From: Curvularia sp. ZM96
Taxonomy: Eukaryota > Ascomycota > Dothideomycetes > Pleosporales > Pleosporaceae
Length of the DNA stretch: 64,000 nucleotides
Reading direction: 5' to 3'
NCBI GenBank assembly: GCA_022457065.1
Contig: JAJGBQ010000003.1
Location: forward strand, 496,001-560,000
Every line of letters begins with the position of its first letter. Within the stretch, counting starts at the first letter, position 1. The notes below the pieces were generated by a model, which was given only the letters and a program-made list of their open reading frames with translations, searched no databases and was not told the DNA's origin. This document shows, in pieces, positions 23,332-34,700 of this stretch. The position numbers were made by a program, and so were the translations under genes.

Positions 23332-25246
23332 CTAGGCAGTGTTGACGGCAGGGGAGGCATTGACGTCAGGGAGCTTGACGAGGGGGCCTTCAATCTCAAG
23401 GAGTTCCAACTCGGGACTTACAGAGACACCGTTGTTTCCGAGGATGGAGTTGTCAGCAGCAACGCTGTTTCCGTTTCCGTTTCCGTTACCGGCCGAGTTG
23501 TTGTTCTGTTGAGATGTCAGCGGAAGTCCATTAGACTAGTCGAAGTAGACTACTTACGCCATTGTCCTGGCCGTTGCTGTTGCCGTTGTCGAGGGCAGAG
23601 TTGTCGCTGCCTACAGCGGAGTTCTCGACACCACCGACAGTGTTGGTGAGGGTACCGGTGACGCCACCGACAGTCTTGCCAACGTCGAGAAGCTGGGCGG
23701 AGCGGACATCAAGAGCTCCGGTGAGCTCAGTGACGGGCTTGACGGCGTCGAAAACAGTGCTGGTAACGGGGTCAAGGTCGCCAGTGACGCGGTGAACAGT
23801 GTCAGTGACGCCTCCAACAACGGGAGCGTTGTCAAGGGTGGATGTAAGACCGCCAGCAACTGGGAGGTCTTGAACCACAGGGAGAGCGCGCTTGATGTTG
23901 ACGTCGACGTTGAGGCCGTTGGTAACGGTGTCAAGTGGGCCAGTGACCAGTCCAGCAGCATCGCCTACAAGCTCGAGCTGACGCTTGCTGTTGACATCGG
24001 TGTTGACACCCTTGATAGCACCGTTGGTGTTCAGCTTGCCAGTGACGGCGTCGACAGTCTCAGTGAGCTTTGGGACAACGGGAACGTTAAGCTGGCGGCT
24101 GTGGAGGTCAGTGTTGACTCCCTTAACGGCGCCATCGGTGTTAAGGCTGCCAGTGACGCGATCGAGAGTTCCGGTGAGACCAGAGACAACGGGGAGGTTT
24201 AGCTGGCGGCTGTGCAGGTCGGTGTTGAGTCCCTTGACAGCACCGTCAGTGTTGAGGCTGCCAGTGACGCGGTCAAGAGTTCCAGTGAGACCAGAGACAA
24301 CGGGGAGGTTCAGCTGGCGGCTGTGCAGGTCGGTGTTAACTCCCTTGACAGCACCGTTGGTGTTCAGGCTACCAGTAACACCATCAACAGTAGCAACGAC
24401 GCCTGGGACGGCAGGAACGTTGAGCTGGCGCTTGCTGTGGAAGTCGGTGTTGACACCCTTGACAGCGCCATCAGTGTTCAGCTTGCCAGTGATGTTGTCG
24501 GCAGTGCCAACAACTCCTGGGACGACAGGAACGTTGAGCTGACGCTTGCTGTGGACATCGGTGTTGACGCCGTCAATGGCGCCATTGGTGTTAAGGCTGT
24601 TGGTGATCTTGTCCACAGTGCCGGTAAGGCCTGCAACAACGGGGACATTGAGCTGGCGGCTGTGGAGGTCGGTGTTGACGCCGTTAACGGCACCGTTGGT
24701 GTTCAGGCTCTGAGTGACACCATCGACAATGTTGACAGCCGCTGGGACGACGGGGACATTGAGTTGACGCTTTCCGAGGTCAGTGTTGACTCCCTTGACA
24801 GCGCCGTCAGTGTTCAGGCTCTGAGTAACACCATCAACGATGTTCACAGCGGCTGGGACGACGGGGAGGTTAAGCTGACGCCTGGCGTTGCCGATAACCC
24901 TGGTCTTGGTGACATCGCCAACAAGGCCATCGACGGGCCTGGTAAGGCCGCCAACAACGTTGAGCTGACGCTTTCCGTTCTTCAGGAGGCCGCTGAGGTC
25001 AACCTCGTTGTCGCCAAGGATGCTGTTGCCAGTGGCGGCCTCGTTGTTGTTGCCGTTGTTGTTGCCAGCCTCATTGCCGTTACCATTGCCATTGCCATTG
25101 CCGTTGCCATTGCCCTCGAGCAGGTTGCCGGAACCGACAGTGCCAGCGACAGTGCCAACAACGTTGCTGAGGCCAAGCTGAGGAGTAGGTGCCGAAAGGA
25201 CCGATGCGGAGAGCGCAAAGATGGAAACAGCAATGTAGGAACGCAT
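23332..25246 (-). CDS. Secreted repeat protein with dibasic sites; candidate Kex2-processed peptide precursor
   Basis: Two exons (25246-23558, 23505-23332), 620 residues. A signal peptide is clear (MRSYIAVSIFALSASVLSA). An Asn/Gly-rich segment follows, then eight repeats of 37-38 residues (124-422), each starting QLN(V/L)P and ending VNTD(L/V/F). The repeats are joined by basic sites: KR at 92-93, 159-160, 234-235, 272-273, 421-422 and 452-453, RR at 122-123, and only HSR at four junctions (about 197, 310, 347, 384). The pattern of a signal peptide plus repeats split by KR is that of fungal Kex2-processed repeat proteins. Repeats 6 and 7 are almost identical, so recently duplicated. Exon 2 resembles the N-terminal Asn/Gly segment (both contain NSILG). 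No Cys-rich effector signature is seen. It could instead be a structural wall protein. Confidence 0.75.
23981..24877 (-). repeat. Eight in-frame tandem repeats of 111-114 bases
   Basis: This coding repeat array encodes residues 124-422 of the secreted repeat protein. The unit is 37 codons where the junction is HSR or GKR and 38 where it is HSKR or NSKR. All units stay in frame, so the array has been kept by selection on the protein or is young. Confidence 0.85.
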
Positions 25247-25374
25247 CTTGATGGTTGTTGTATTAAAGTATTAGTTAGTATAGTGTAAGAACGAATGAGC
25301 GACTGAGCGATGAGGAGAAGAGAGCGACTGTGATGCGTTGGATGGTGATCTCCTTCCGTGGGCTCGGGGGATGG

Positions 25375-25380
25375 TTTATA
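25375..25380 (-). promoter_or_regulatory. TATA box of the secreted repeat protein gene
   Basis: TATAAA on the minus strand, about 130 bases upstream of the start codon, in an otherwise GC-balanced stretch. A strong TATA box fits a regulated, highly expressed secreted-protein gene. Transcription start is not known. Confidence 0.45.
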
Positions 25381-25793
25381 TGCTCGGGCTGTTTCCCTCA
25401 GCATGGCCATGTCGATTCAGAGGCTTGTCGATCATTCTCACCGTCTGGTTGAGCTCATTGCAGGCCTTGTCAGTCAAGGCAGATCACAGACTAGTTGAAT
25501 CGACATAGTGGTGAACAAGACTGACGGCATGTTACCATCCGTCGGACTAGGCACAAATCTGCGACGATCTTCATTATCAGAAACACGCCTGGCTGGTGGT
25601 CCAATCAGGAGTGTTCTCTGAAAGACGCTGGGGAAGTTTATTCGGTTTAGTGGAAGCGGTATCCACAACAGCTGTGGGGTACCGGCTCACGAGTCGTGCG
25701 GACAAGTATGTACTGGAGATTCCGGCTTCAGCTTAGGACTAAACGGCGAGAGGTTACGGCAGGTCTCGGCCGTCAAGCTTTCTGAATTGTTGC

Positions 25794-25985
25794 TTAGAGT
25801 TTAACCCAAGTTTCGTTCCCGTTTTTGCTGACAGACTGAGGACCGAAGCCGCTCATGTAGTCATTCCAATCCCAAAGAACGTATTGAATGCAGGTCAGCA
25901 TGTCCGGTCGGCCAAATTCTGTTTCAACTGAGCCAGGGTCGATGAACCGTGCAAGCAGTGACGTGTAAGGGTACAACGTGCCCAT
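25794..25985 (-). CDS. Orphan small open frame, possible gene relic
   Basis: A 63-codon frame with fairly protein-like composition (three Trp, few repeats; ends GNETWVKL). No signal peptide or domain is recognised, and no convincing flanking exon was found. It may be the last piece of a decayed gene or chance. Listed so that the stretch is not called empty. Confidence 0.2.
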   Translation of the reverse strand: MGTLYPYTSLLARFIDPGSVETEFGRPDMLTCIQYVLWDWNDYMSGFGPQSVSKNGNETWVKL

Positions 25986-27393
25986 GCAGGGACCTGACAG
26001 TATTGTTTTTGCTGATGTTTGCCTGAGCGGGCGAACGATGGTCCCCCTGACGATCTAGCGTAGAAGGGAATTGTCGTAGGAGCTAGGGCATTGCGCTAAA
26101 CGTCGATCAACCGCGTCCGGAAACAGGTCGCAGCCCCAATCGGGCAACGCGTGTATACTCGTAGCGACTAGGTAGACGCCAGCCCGATCGACTTTCCTTA
26201 GCTGGCCATGTCCAGTTGACCATGTTCAAATTGTCTTGGTCTTCATAGCCGCAGAGTCCTGGCGCTTTTGACGCTTCAATGTCGTTGGGACGCCGCTGCC
26301 TGCGATGGCTCCAGGAAAGAGGTGCTGAAAAGGGATGTGGAAAAGGGATGGGACAGTTACGGCAGTGAGATTTGGCCGGGGACTCGTGCTTCTTGGCAAC
26401 GCTGGAGCGTCAGCCACGTGGGCGCAGCGAGCCTCGCCGAGCATTAACCTTCACTATTCCCGTCAGCCACATCACCACCTTTGTGAACCATCTTGCTACG
26501 GTGGAAGTTACCGACAGAAACCACTCTTACGTGCATATATCGTCATTGGTGAAACAAGCCACAATACAACTGTCGACGACCCTGGTTTTAGTTCTGGTCT
26601 ACCTTGGCCTCGTCCTATCACGTGACGTGGCTTTCTCTTCTCCTACCCCTGGCCGTAGTGTAACTCAAACAATAGCCAATATTATTATTTTTTCAAGCTC
26701 CGCTACTGCTACTACGCTATCTAGACAGTCAAGATACGACAGAAATGGTTGAGTTCTGAAGATGGCCACAATGGCACCATGTGACTCAGCACGGCATAGA
26801 AAGCTGAGGAAGGTTTCGCGGCACGTAACACTGATAAGGAAAAGAACACGCCAGCATCTCATCCCTGTTGTGGAATTCTCCTAGAGCAATCGCCCCAGAA
26901 CGTTGCCAGATTCGCCAATCGTCGTCCCATTTTGGACTGGGCAAATTGCATGTATCCACACCACCCTGCGCTCGTGCAAGGCTTCCTGCTCCACTTCCAC
27001 GCGCAAGACTTCTGGGGCTGCCTCTCCGGAATTTCACCACTCCTACTGTGCAAGCAACTAAACCCGCCACCTTGACTCGCTGTGCACATGACGTGACCCC
27101 TGCATACCCCCTTTGATCTGCCGCCTTACTTTGATTTGCACAGCAAGGCTTTCAGGTCCCAATTGCGCAATTCTGGTCTGTATGAGAGATGGCGCGTGGG
27201 AAATGACCTTGTTGTATTGGCTCACAAACTGCAAGCAACATCCTGGGTGCTACAAGCACGCAACTGTGAAGCAAAATATTGGTAAATTCAAAGGCGGCCT
27301 AGACAAACTCCAAAAGCGACTTTTCCAATGTCCACCATAGCCAAATGTACAAGCTCGCAAATCAAAGACATGCGTAGTATCGTATCGTTACAG

Positions 27394-29249
27394 TCATTCC
27401 GCGTCAGTGACACATCCGTGGCTGGCATCCTTGACAACCCGCGCGTACTTGAAAAGCGTACCCTTCTGGTACTTGAGCGCAGGCGCAGTCCACTTCTTCC
27501 TTCTCTCTGCAAGCTCCTGTTCGCTCACCGAAATGTTCAGCTCATTTGACTCGGAGTCAATCGTGATTTCGTCACCGTCCTGAACAAGACCAATGGGACC
27601 ACCCTCTTGGGCCTCAGGCACAATGTGCCCAATCAAGAAGCCGTGGCTGCCACCGCTGAAGCGACCGTCAGTAATGAGGGCAACGTCTTTTCCAAGACCA
27701 GCACCCATGATGGCAGAGCTAGGCTTCAGCATTTCGGGCATACCAGGACCGCCCTTGGGCCCTTCGTAGCGGATGACGACAACAGTCTTCTCACCCTTCT
27801 TGATTTCACCTCGCTCAAGAGCAGCAATGAAGTCGTCTTCGGCATCGTAGCACTTTGCCTTTCCAGTAAACTTTGTGCCCTCCTTACCTGTAATTTTGCC
27901 TACGCAGCCGCCAGGAGCAAGAGATCCCCGCAGAATCTGTAGGTGGCCAGTGGATTTCAGGGGCTCGCTGAGTGGCCTGATAATCTTTTGTTCGGCAGGG
28001 AAGTCCTTGACGTGCTCTAGGTTTTCCTTCAATGTCTTACCAGTCACAGTCATCTGGCTACCGTCAAGGAGGCCCTCCTTCAACAGGAACTTCAAAAGTG
28101 CCGGTGTGCCACCAATGTCGTGGATATCGGCCATGACATATTTTCCAGAAGGCTTCAAGTCGGCCAGTAATGGAATGCGGTCGCTGACGCTCTGGAAGTC
28201 GTCAATGGTGAGCTTGATGCCAACTGAATCGGCAATGGCGATCAAGTGGAGCACAGCATTGGTCGAACCACCAGTGATGCTGATGACAACCATGGCGTTC
28301 TCCAGCGCTTGGCGGGTAAGAATATCGCTAGGACGAAGGTCTTCCTTGAGAAGGTTCTTAATGGCACCACCCGCAGCCAGACATTCGAGCATCTTAGCCT
28401 TGGAGTTGGCGGGGTTCGAAGAAGAACCAGGTAGCGACATGCCCATTGTTTCAATCGCAGTAGCCATTGTGTTTGCCGTGTACATGCCTCCACATGCACC
28501 CTGGCCATTGCAAGCATGTCTGATGATGTCGAAGCGCTGATCTTCGGTGATCTCTCCTGTGATGAATTGGCCATATGCCTGGAAAGCAGAAACGATATCA
28601 ATCTGCTGGTTCTCCAGTGTCTTTGCACAGCCAGGCTGGATAGTTCCGCCGTAGACCATAAGCGAAGGCCTGTTGACACGTCCCATGGCCATGATGACAC
28701 CGGGCATGTTCTTGTCGCAGCCAGGGATGGAGATGTTCGCATCATACCATTGTCCGCCCATGACTGTCTCAATGGAGTCTGCAATAATTTCACGCGACTG
28801 CAGCGAATAGCGCATGCCCTTTGTGCCCATGGAGATACCGTCACTGACACCAATGGTGTTGAACTGCATTCCCAGCAGTCCTGCCCGCTCGACACCCTCC
28901 TTGACCTTGTTGTTCAGATCCATCAGGTGCATGTTGCATGGATTGCCCGAGTACCAGACGGACGAGATGCCGACCTGGGCCTTGTTCATGTCCTCCTCAC
29001 TCATGCCTGTGGCATACAGCATAGCCTGCGAGGCACCCTGCGACTTGGGCTGAGTGATGTACTTGCTAACCGAATTGAGTTCATTGTCGGCTTTGGCGGT
29101 GCGAAGTGGGGAGCTGGAGAGGGCACGTCTGGGAGCTGTCAGTCTCTGTGGAATTACGATTGCAGGGAAGAAACATACGCTGCGTGCCATTGAGGCCGCG
29201 GTGAGCACCTCGCGCGCGCGAGAGCACCTCCGAAGCGTGCGAGAGACAT
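27394..29249 (-). CDS. ilv3: Dihydroxyacid dehydratase, mitochondrial
   Basis: Preferred model: two exons (29249-29179, 29128-27394), 601 residues, start ATG in a CACAATGTC context. The enzyme dehydrates dihydroxy-isovalerate and -methylvalerate in valine and isoleucine synthesis, in mitochondria. The Fe-S ligands are visible: NPCNMHL, PGCDKNMPG and GACGGMYTANT; TDGRFSGGSHGFLIGH near the end is the IlvD/Edd signature. The N-terminus (MSLARFGGALARARCSP...RALSSSPLR) is an Arg-rich import presequence. An alternative without the 49-base intron starts at the ATG at 29190 and stays open, giving a different presequence. The mature enzyme is the same in both. It is divergent from the GH17 gene. Confidence 0.92.
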
Positions 29250-29714
29250 TGTGGCTGGCTATTCACTTCCCCAGAGCGTCGCGGGATTAATTTATTGACG
29301 ATGCGAGCTCGGAGGACGCGGACTCGGACGCCTCTCCGTGTGGGTGGCCAGCCAATGAGAGCAAAGATGATGATGCAACACCGCGCTCTGATCGTCAGAG
29401 TCATCCGTCATCACCGACAGCTCATTCCATTATTTAATCACATTATCTTGCATTTGATGCTTGCCCGCGCTGGCTAGTGAGCCCATACTAAAATTGTAGC
29501 CTGTGTGAATGATATTTTGTCACTAGGCAGCCATTTCGATAATGGGCTATTCACCGTCATATTGTAGCCCGTCACCGAGTTTCTGTCAATAATGCAGCAA
29601 TTCACAATAGCCAAGCAGAATAAACACTGCTTGTCCTATCGTAACTTCCATAACTCTCTGTGCTAATCTATAAAGTATCTTCTCTACTTCATTTCCAAGA
29701 AATAAGTTGTCCAA
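29250..29714. other. Divergent promoter region between ilv3 and GH17
   Basis: 465 bases between divergent starts. The ilv3 side is GC-rich; the GH17 side is AT-rich and holds a TATA box at 29669. No gene is seen. Confidence 0.55.
29669..29674 (+). promoter_or_regulatory. TATA box of the GH17 gene
   Basis: TATAAA 41 bases upstream of the start codon of the glucanase, within AT-rich sequence, followed by a C/T-rich stretch (TCTTCTCTAC), a common fungal core promoter layout. The leader would be very short. Confidence 0.45.
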
Positions 29715-31545
29715 ATGAAACGTCTTGTGGTTACCAGTCTTTTCCTCCTATCGAGTGTTGCTCAGCCCGCGAGCAAGATCTATACAGGCTTCAACTATGG
29801 CGCATTCTGGACAGTCGAAGCCAATGCCAAGAAGAAGGCCGACTTTCTTGACGGCTTCAACCTAGCCAAGAATCTGACTTCTGACATACTATTCGACAGT
29901 GCACGATTGTTCACTTGCAAAGCTGTAGGAACACTCAGTGAACCAACAGAGGCATTCGATGCTGCCGTGGAATCTAATACTAACCTATTTCTTGGTTTCT
30001 GGATCACGCCTGCTAAGAAAGGCGACTCGCCCAACGAGAATGTCAAAAACGAAATGGCGGCGCTCGAGAAGGGTTTCAAGAAGCATGGACAGGCACTTTC
30101 CGACCTCATCATCGGGCTCTCTGTGGGAAGTGAAGATGTCTATCGCGCCGAAGAAGCTGGTGAGCTAGGGGTTACTGCAGAGGTCGTGGGACAGACCATC
30201 GCCCAAGTCAAGAAAAGCATTGCGGAGTCATCCTTTGCCGAGTACATGAAAGATAAGCCCATCGGACATGTTGATACTGCAAAATACGCTGTAGTAGATA
30301 ATGCCGACTTTATCGGCATGACTGCTTACCCTTACTGGAACAAAGATAGTATTGACACAGCAAATGCAAGCTTCCATATTTCTCTTGAAGACGTCAAGAA
30401 GCGGGCCGGCAATAGGCCAGTTTGGATCGCCGAGATGGGCTGGCCATCAACCGATATAGAGCAGCATGGTGCAGCAGCAGCTGGAATCGACGAGCTCCAA
30501 AGATTCTGGAACGAAGTCGGGTGCTCTGTGTTCGGCAAATACACAACATTTTGGTACGAGCTTCTGAGAGACGCTACGCTGGATCAGAAAGCCGATTGGG
30601 GATTGATAGATATCCCCACCCGTAAGCCGCGGATCAAGAGCTTGAGTTGCGGAATGTCGAATCAAAGCCGTCCGGTGTTACCTTCCAATAACTCGCAATT
30701 TATGCCGCAGCCTGCCTTGCCTAGGTCAAGCGGACTGCCTGGCTTCAAAGCACCATCGCATTCAAACATCACATCCACAACATTGGCGTCTCTTGCACAG
30801 TCAAGTTCTGGGACAACTACAGTGGTGTCACCGCGAACAACACCTTTCACACCAAGCATTTGGAACGAAACTTCATTTGTGACTGTCATCGTCACAAAGA
30901 CGAGTACAAAGTTGGTAGACGCGCAGCGTCCGATCACCACAACGACGCTAAACTCAGATCACCCATCCTCGCCCCCAATATTTGATGACTCACCGGGTAT
31001 GTCGGATGCCAGATTTTAAAGTTGATTTCGAAACTAACATCACGCCAGTGCCCAATCGCCCTATCACGACCCCTAAGCCCACTTCTACCACCGTCACAGA
31101 GAACACCACCTACTGCGATAATCCCACCACAATACCATCCCCGACTCTGACTATGATATCAACGCTTCCAAACTGGTGCGTTACCGTCGCTGACATAGAT
31201 CGAAACGGTCATCCTGTCATCGTCGCAGGCGGTCCTGCCGCACCAAATGGAGAATGTAGCTCCCCACCTACGTTCAGTGGACTCCCATATGCGCCAACAA
31301 GCGGACCAGCGGCATCAATCACGCCATCCAGCGTACCTGCCGGAAGATCTTGGTGCATCGCTATGGCTGATATTGACGGGAATGGCCAAATGGTACCGGT
31401 TGATGCAGGGCCAGCAGATTTAGATGGCGAGTGTGGTGATCTGTCGGTATTTAGTGGTGCTTTTGCAACTACTGTGGCTACCCATGTATCCCCAACTTCC
31501 TCATCCTCTCAACAGGTTTCTCTTGTCAACGGGTTTGGAAGTTGA
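29715..31545 (+). CDS. Secreted GH17 beta-1,3-glucanase-like protein with two C-terminal repeat modules
   Basis: Two exons (29715-30996, 31049-31545), 592 residues. A signal peptide (MKRLVVTSLFLLSSVAQPA) precedes a GH17 domain (about 20-315) of the kind that hydrolyses or remodels cell-wall beta-1,3-glucan. The acid/base Glu is probably E140 in VGSED (usual form VGNE), the nucleophile E240 in IAEMGWPS. A Ser/Thr/Pro-rich linker of about 140 residues, probably O-mannosylated, follows. Then come two similar modules: WC..ADIDRNG..C (C471 to C497) and WC..ADIDGNG..C (C530 to C556), with identical 26-residue Cys spacing. The end lacks a hydrophobic tail, so no GPI anchor is predicted. It converges on the biotin enzyme gene. 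Confidence 0.87.
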
Positions 31546-31734
31546 TGTTTATAGTTTTGCTAGTGTGATCGTTTTTTTTTGTACAGTTAGAGATATCATT
31601 GCGCTAGTCATAGTAGAAGGGATAATAGCCTTCAGTATTCCCAACACAAATTCATCAATGAATATATCAATAGCATTAGCGATAATTCAATTGTACTATA
31701 TAATCAACGATTCCCAAAAGATAATTCATAGTGC

Positions 31735-34700
31735 TCAAGCCTTCCTCAGTAACGCCAAATGCCCACCCGCACTCACCGTATCCCCCGGCTTAACAAGCAC
31801 CTTCTCTACCGTAATCTTCCCCGCCTTAGCCACGGCATCAGGCGTCTTGACCGCAATCTCCAACTTCATCGCCTCCAGTATGACAATCTAGAAACTCTTG
31901 TTAGCTCGACCTTCTAAACTGCGAAGACACGTTTTTAGAGAACTTACCACAGTCGATTCTCCAACCACATCGCCCTCTTTAACCTCCACCTTCCACACAT
32001 TAGCATCAACAGGTGCCTCAACACCAACGATACTCGGATCATCCAGCAGCTTCTCCACCGTACCCTCGTCGACCTGGCTCTCCGCCTTCTCCCTACGCCA
32101 GCGCTCCAAACTCTCATTTTCCGCCTTGGTCATTTCCTCCTGCGCGGCCGCCTGACGCTTGCGGATCTCACTGACTTCATTCTGCGTCGTGCGTAGCAAC
32201 TCATTATGTTGTGCCATGTCGAACAAGATCTCTTCATAGTTCCACTCGTACTTGCCAGCGCGGAACTTACCCAGCAAGTCATCAAGCTCCTGCTCGCTGA
32301 CCTGGTAAAAGGTCAGAATATCAAAGTCGCGGAAGATCCAAGGTTTGTGGTCAAAGCCTGGCTTGTAGAAGTAGTAGTCCCAACACGGGACAGTGCGGCC
32401 TGTCATTTGGTAGCCGCCAGGTGAATCAACAGGGTAGATGGACATGCAGCTTCCGGCCCAGCCGACAGTGCCTTCGGGGGTGAACACGCGGCTAGGGTTC
32501 ATCTTCGGGGCACTGATGCGCTGGCGGGGGTCGACGGGTAGAGACACAGTGTTTCCACAGAAGAAGCCTACTACAACGGCCATGAACTGGCCTGTGAGGT
32601 AGATTTCTTTGAGTTGCTGAGGGGTGAGGGCATTGTTTTTGGCTACAAAGGCAAGGTTGTCTGGGAGATACGGTGCATGCGGACGCTGGTTCGTCATGTA
32701 TCGCTGAGTTGCTTCGTCTTGCAATTTAGATTCGAATGAGATGGGCAGCTTGAATACGCGCGTAGGTACTTTCATGCTTCTCAGATCGCCGAGCTTAGAC
32801 TCGATGGACTGCAGATGGGCAATGAGGTCCGCCCGAGGAATCTTGGTACCGTCATAGTGCAGGAGGAGCGTTGTACAGCACCCGACAGTGTTAAAGATGG
32901 CTGATCTGATCGCTTCGGGTGTCGATTCAGAGCGAATGGCGTTTTCGAGCGCAGTGACGCGACAACGGTGGTTGAGATCAAAGTTCTCGTTGCCGTACTC
33001 AACCAAGATGTGGTCATCTCCTCCTTGACGATATCTGACTTGAGGAGTGCTTGTATCTTCTGCCTTCTCCCATATCACGGCCTTTCCAAGATCACCCGTA
33101 TGGAATTCACAATGCGCACCCTGCAGCTTCTCGATGCCCTGAAATGCACCTCTGTTCTTGATGGCTTGCTCCACCGAGTCAAGGAAGCGAGCGTTCCACT
33201 TGCGCTTCTTCAATGCATCCTCGAGTCCAACCCGAACATACCGAACCGTGTTGCCTGCCTTGATCTGCCCTAGTTTCCACCAGTCTGCTTTAATAATTGT
33301 AGTGCTACTAGTGAACCCGCCAAAATTAGGACAGTCGACCGGAAAGATGCACGGGTCGTCACCTGTCCAATTCAGAGTACCTAGTGGATAGCCATACTCG
33401 ATCAGGTTACTTGGATGAGCACCCCCTTGACCACCGTCTTTGCGTGCCCATTTCGGCACCGGGCCGACTAGGCGAATGCCGCTTCGTGAGGCATTATGAG
33501 ACACCTTCCACTCAGTGTCGTAGATCTGCTCAATGAATTTAGGGTCGAAGTAGCCCTCATCATGCGGCCCAACCATAGCCATAATCTCCCATTTTGATTT
33601 GTAGACTGGGCGCAAATGCTCAGGAAGCGACACGCTTGTGAACCCATCTGGGAGTGCATCTGTTATTTGCAGCAAATCGCCTGGTGCAAGCGCGCGCCCC
33701 TGATATCCTCCGATGGCGACTAGTGGCGAGGTCGATTTCGAGCCAAAATAGTCTGCAACTGACGGAAACCCGCCAAAGACAGCCAGGTAAGAACGGCAGC
33801 CGCCGCCAGTGGTCTTACCAATCTTGAGCTTCTGTCCAGCTTCGATCTTTACACTCGTCCACATGGGGAACTCCTTGTCGTCTAGGCTGACTTCCATCGG
33901 TGCACCACACAGAGCTACGATAGCAGGGCCTACAAACCGCAGCTCTGGTCCGCTCAAAGTAAGCTCTAGAGCTTCTTTTGTCCTAGGGTTTCCTACGAGC
34001 ATGTTTGCGATCTGGAACGCGATAGGGTCCATTGGTCCGGAATGGGGTACGCCTTTGCCGACTGTTGGTCTACCTGGGAGGTCCTGGACGAGAGTATATG
34101 CCCCTGCTGATATCACATCAATAGCGTGAGGCGTATACTGAAAGTCCTTGAGAAAGCTCGTCATGGTGTCACCATTCTTGAAACGAGTCTCATCCAGAAT
34201 GCATGCCAGGAACTCAAGATTTGTGGGTGGCCCGCTGACGAGCGATTGTGTGAGAAGATCCTTCATGGACGCGATTGCATCGTTCCTAGACTGAGAGTGT
34301 ACCATTGCCTTAGCTATAAGGGGGTCTGCAAATCGTGAGTTCGCTATCAGACGCTGAAGGCTGATTCTATTCTGGAGACAGTAACATACCGTAATTAGGG
34401 GTAATCCGGACACCTGTGAACACCCACGTGTCAATGCGACTGCCAGGCACGTTCTTCCATTCAACCTTCTGAAGCAAACCAGGCGAAGGAGCATAGTCTC
34501 TGAGCGGATTTTCGGCGTAGATACGGGCCTCGATAGCCGATCCAGTAGGACCAGAAGGCTGCATATCTTTCAACGTTTTACCATCAAGACCATGTCTTCC
34601 TGTGAGCTGTGCATCCGCCTGCTTCAGCATAAGCTCTACCAAGTCGACTCCGTAGCACAGCTCTGTAATGCCATGTTCAACCTGAAGCCGAGTATTCATT

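Larger units (their letters stand above)
25247..27393. other. Long intergenic region upstream of the repeat-protein gene
   Basis: About 2.1 kb between the repeat-protein start and the end of the dehydratase gene. Apart from the TATA box and one small orphan open frame, I see no feature; several short open frames on both strands lack coding character. Confidence 0.5.

Noticed and set aside
23981..24877. Regular direct repeats that could suggest a CRISPR array
   Set aside because: Repeats are contiguous, in frame with a secreted protein and without unique spacers, and the genome is eukaryotic.
24212..25288. A 358-codon plus-strand open frame
   Set aside because: It is the antisense shadow of the secreted repeat protein. 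The sense strand has a signal peptide, a valid intron and repeat structure; the shadow has none.
29146..29178. A 33-base intron in the dihydroxyacid dehydratase leader
   Set aside because: Too short for a fungal spliceosomal intron; the acceptor 17 bases further on gives a normal size and a better in-frame presequence.
28516..29193. A 225-codon plus-strand open frame
   Set aside because: Antisense to dihydroxyacid dehydratase, in a codon-biased gene that creates stop-free reverse frames.
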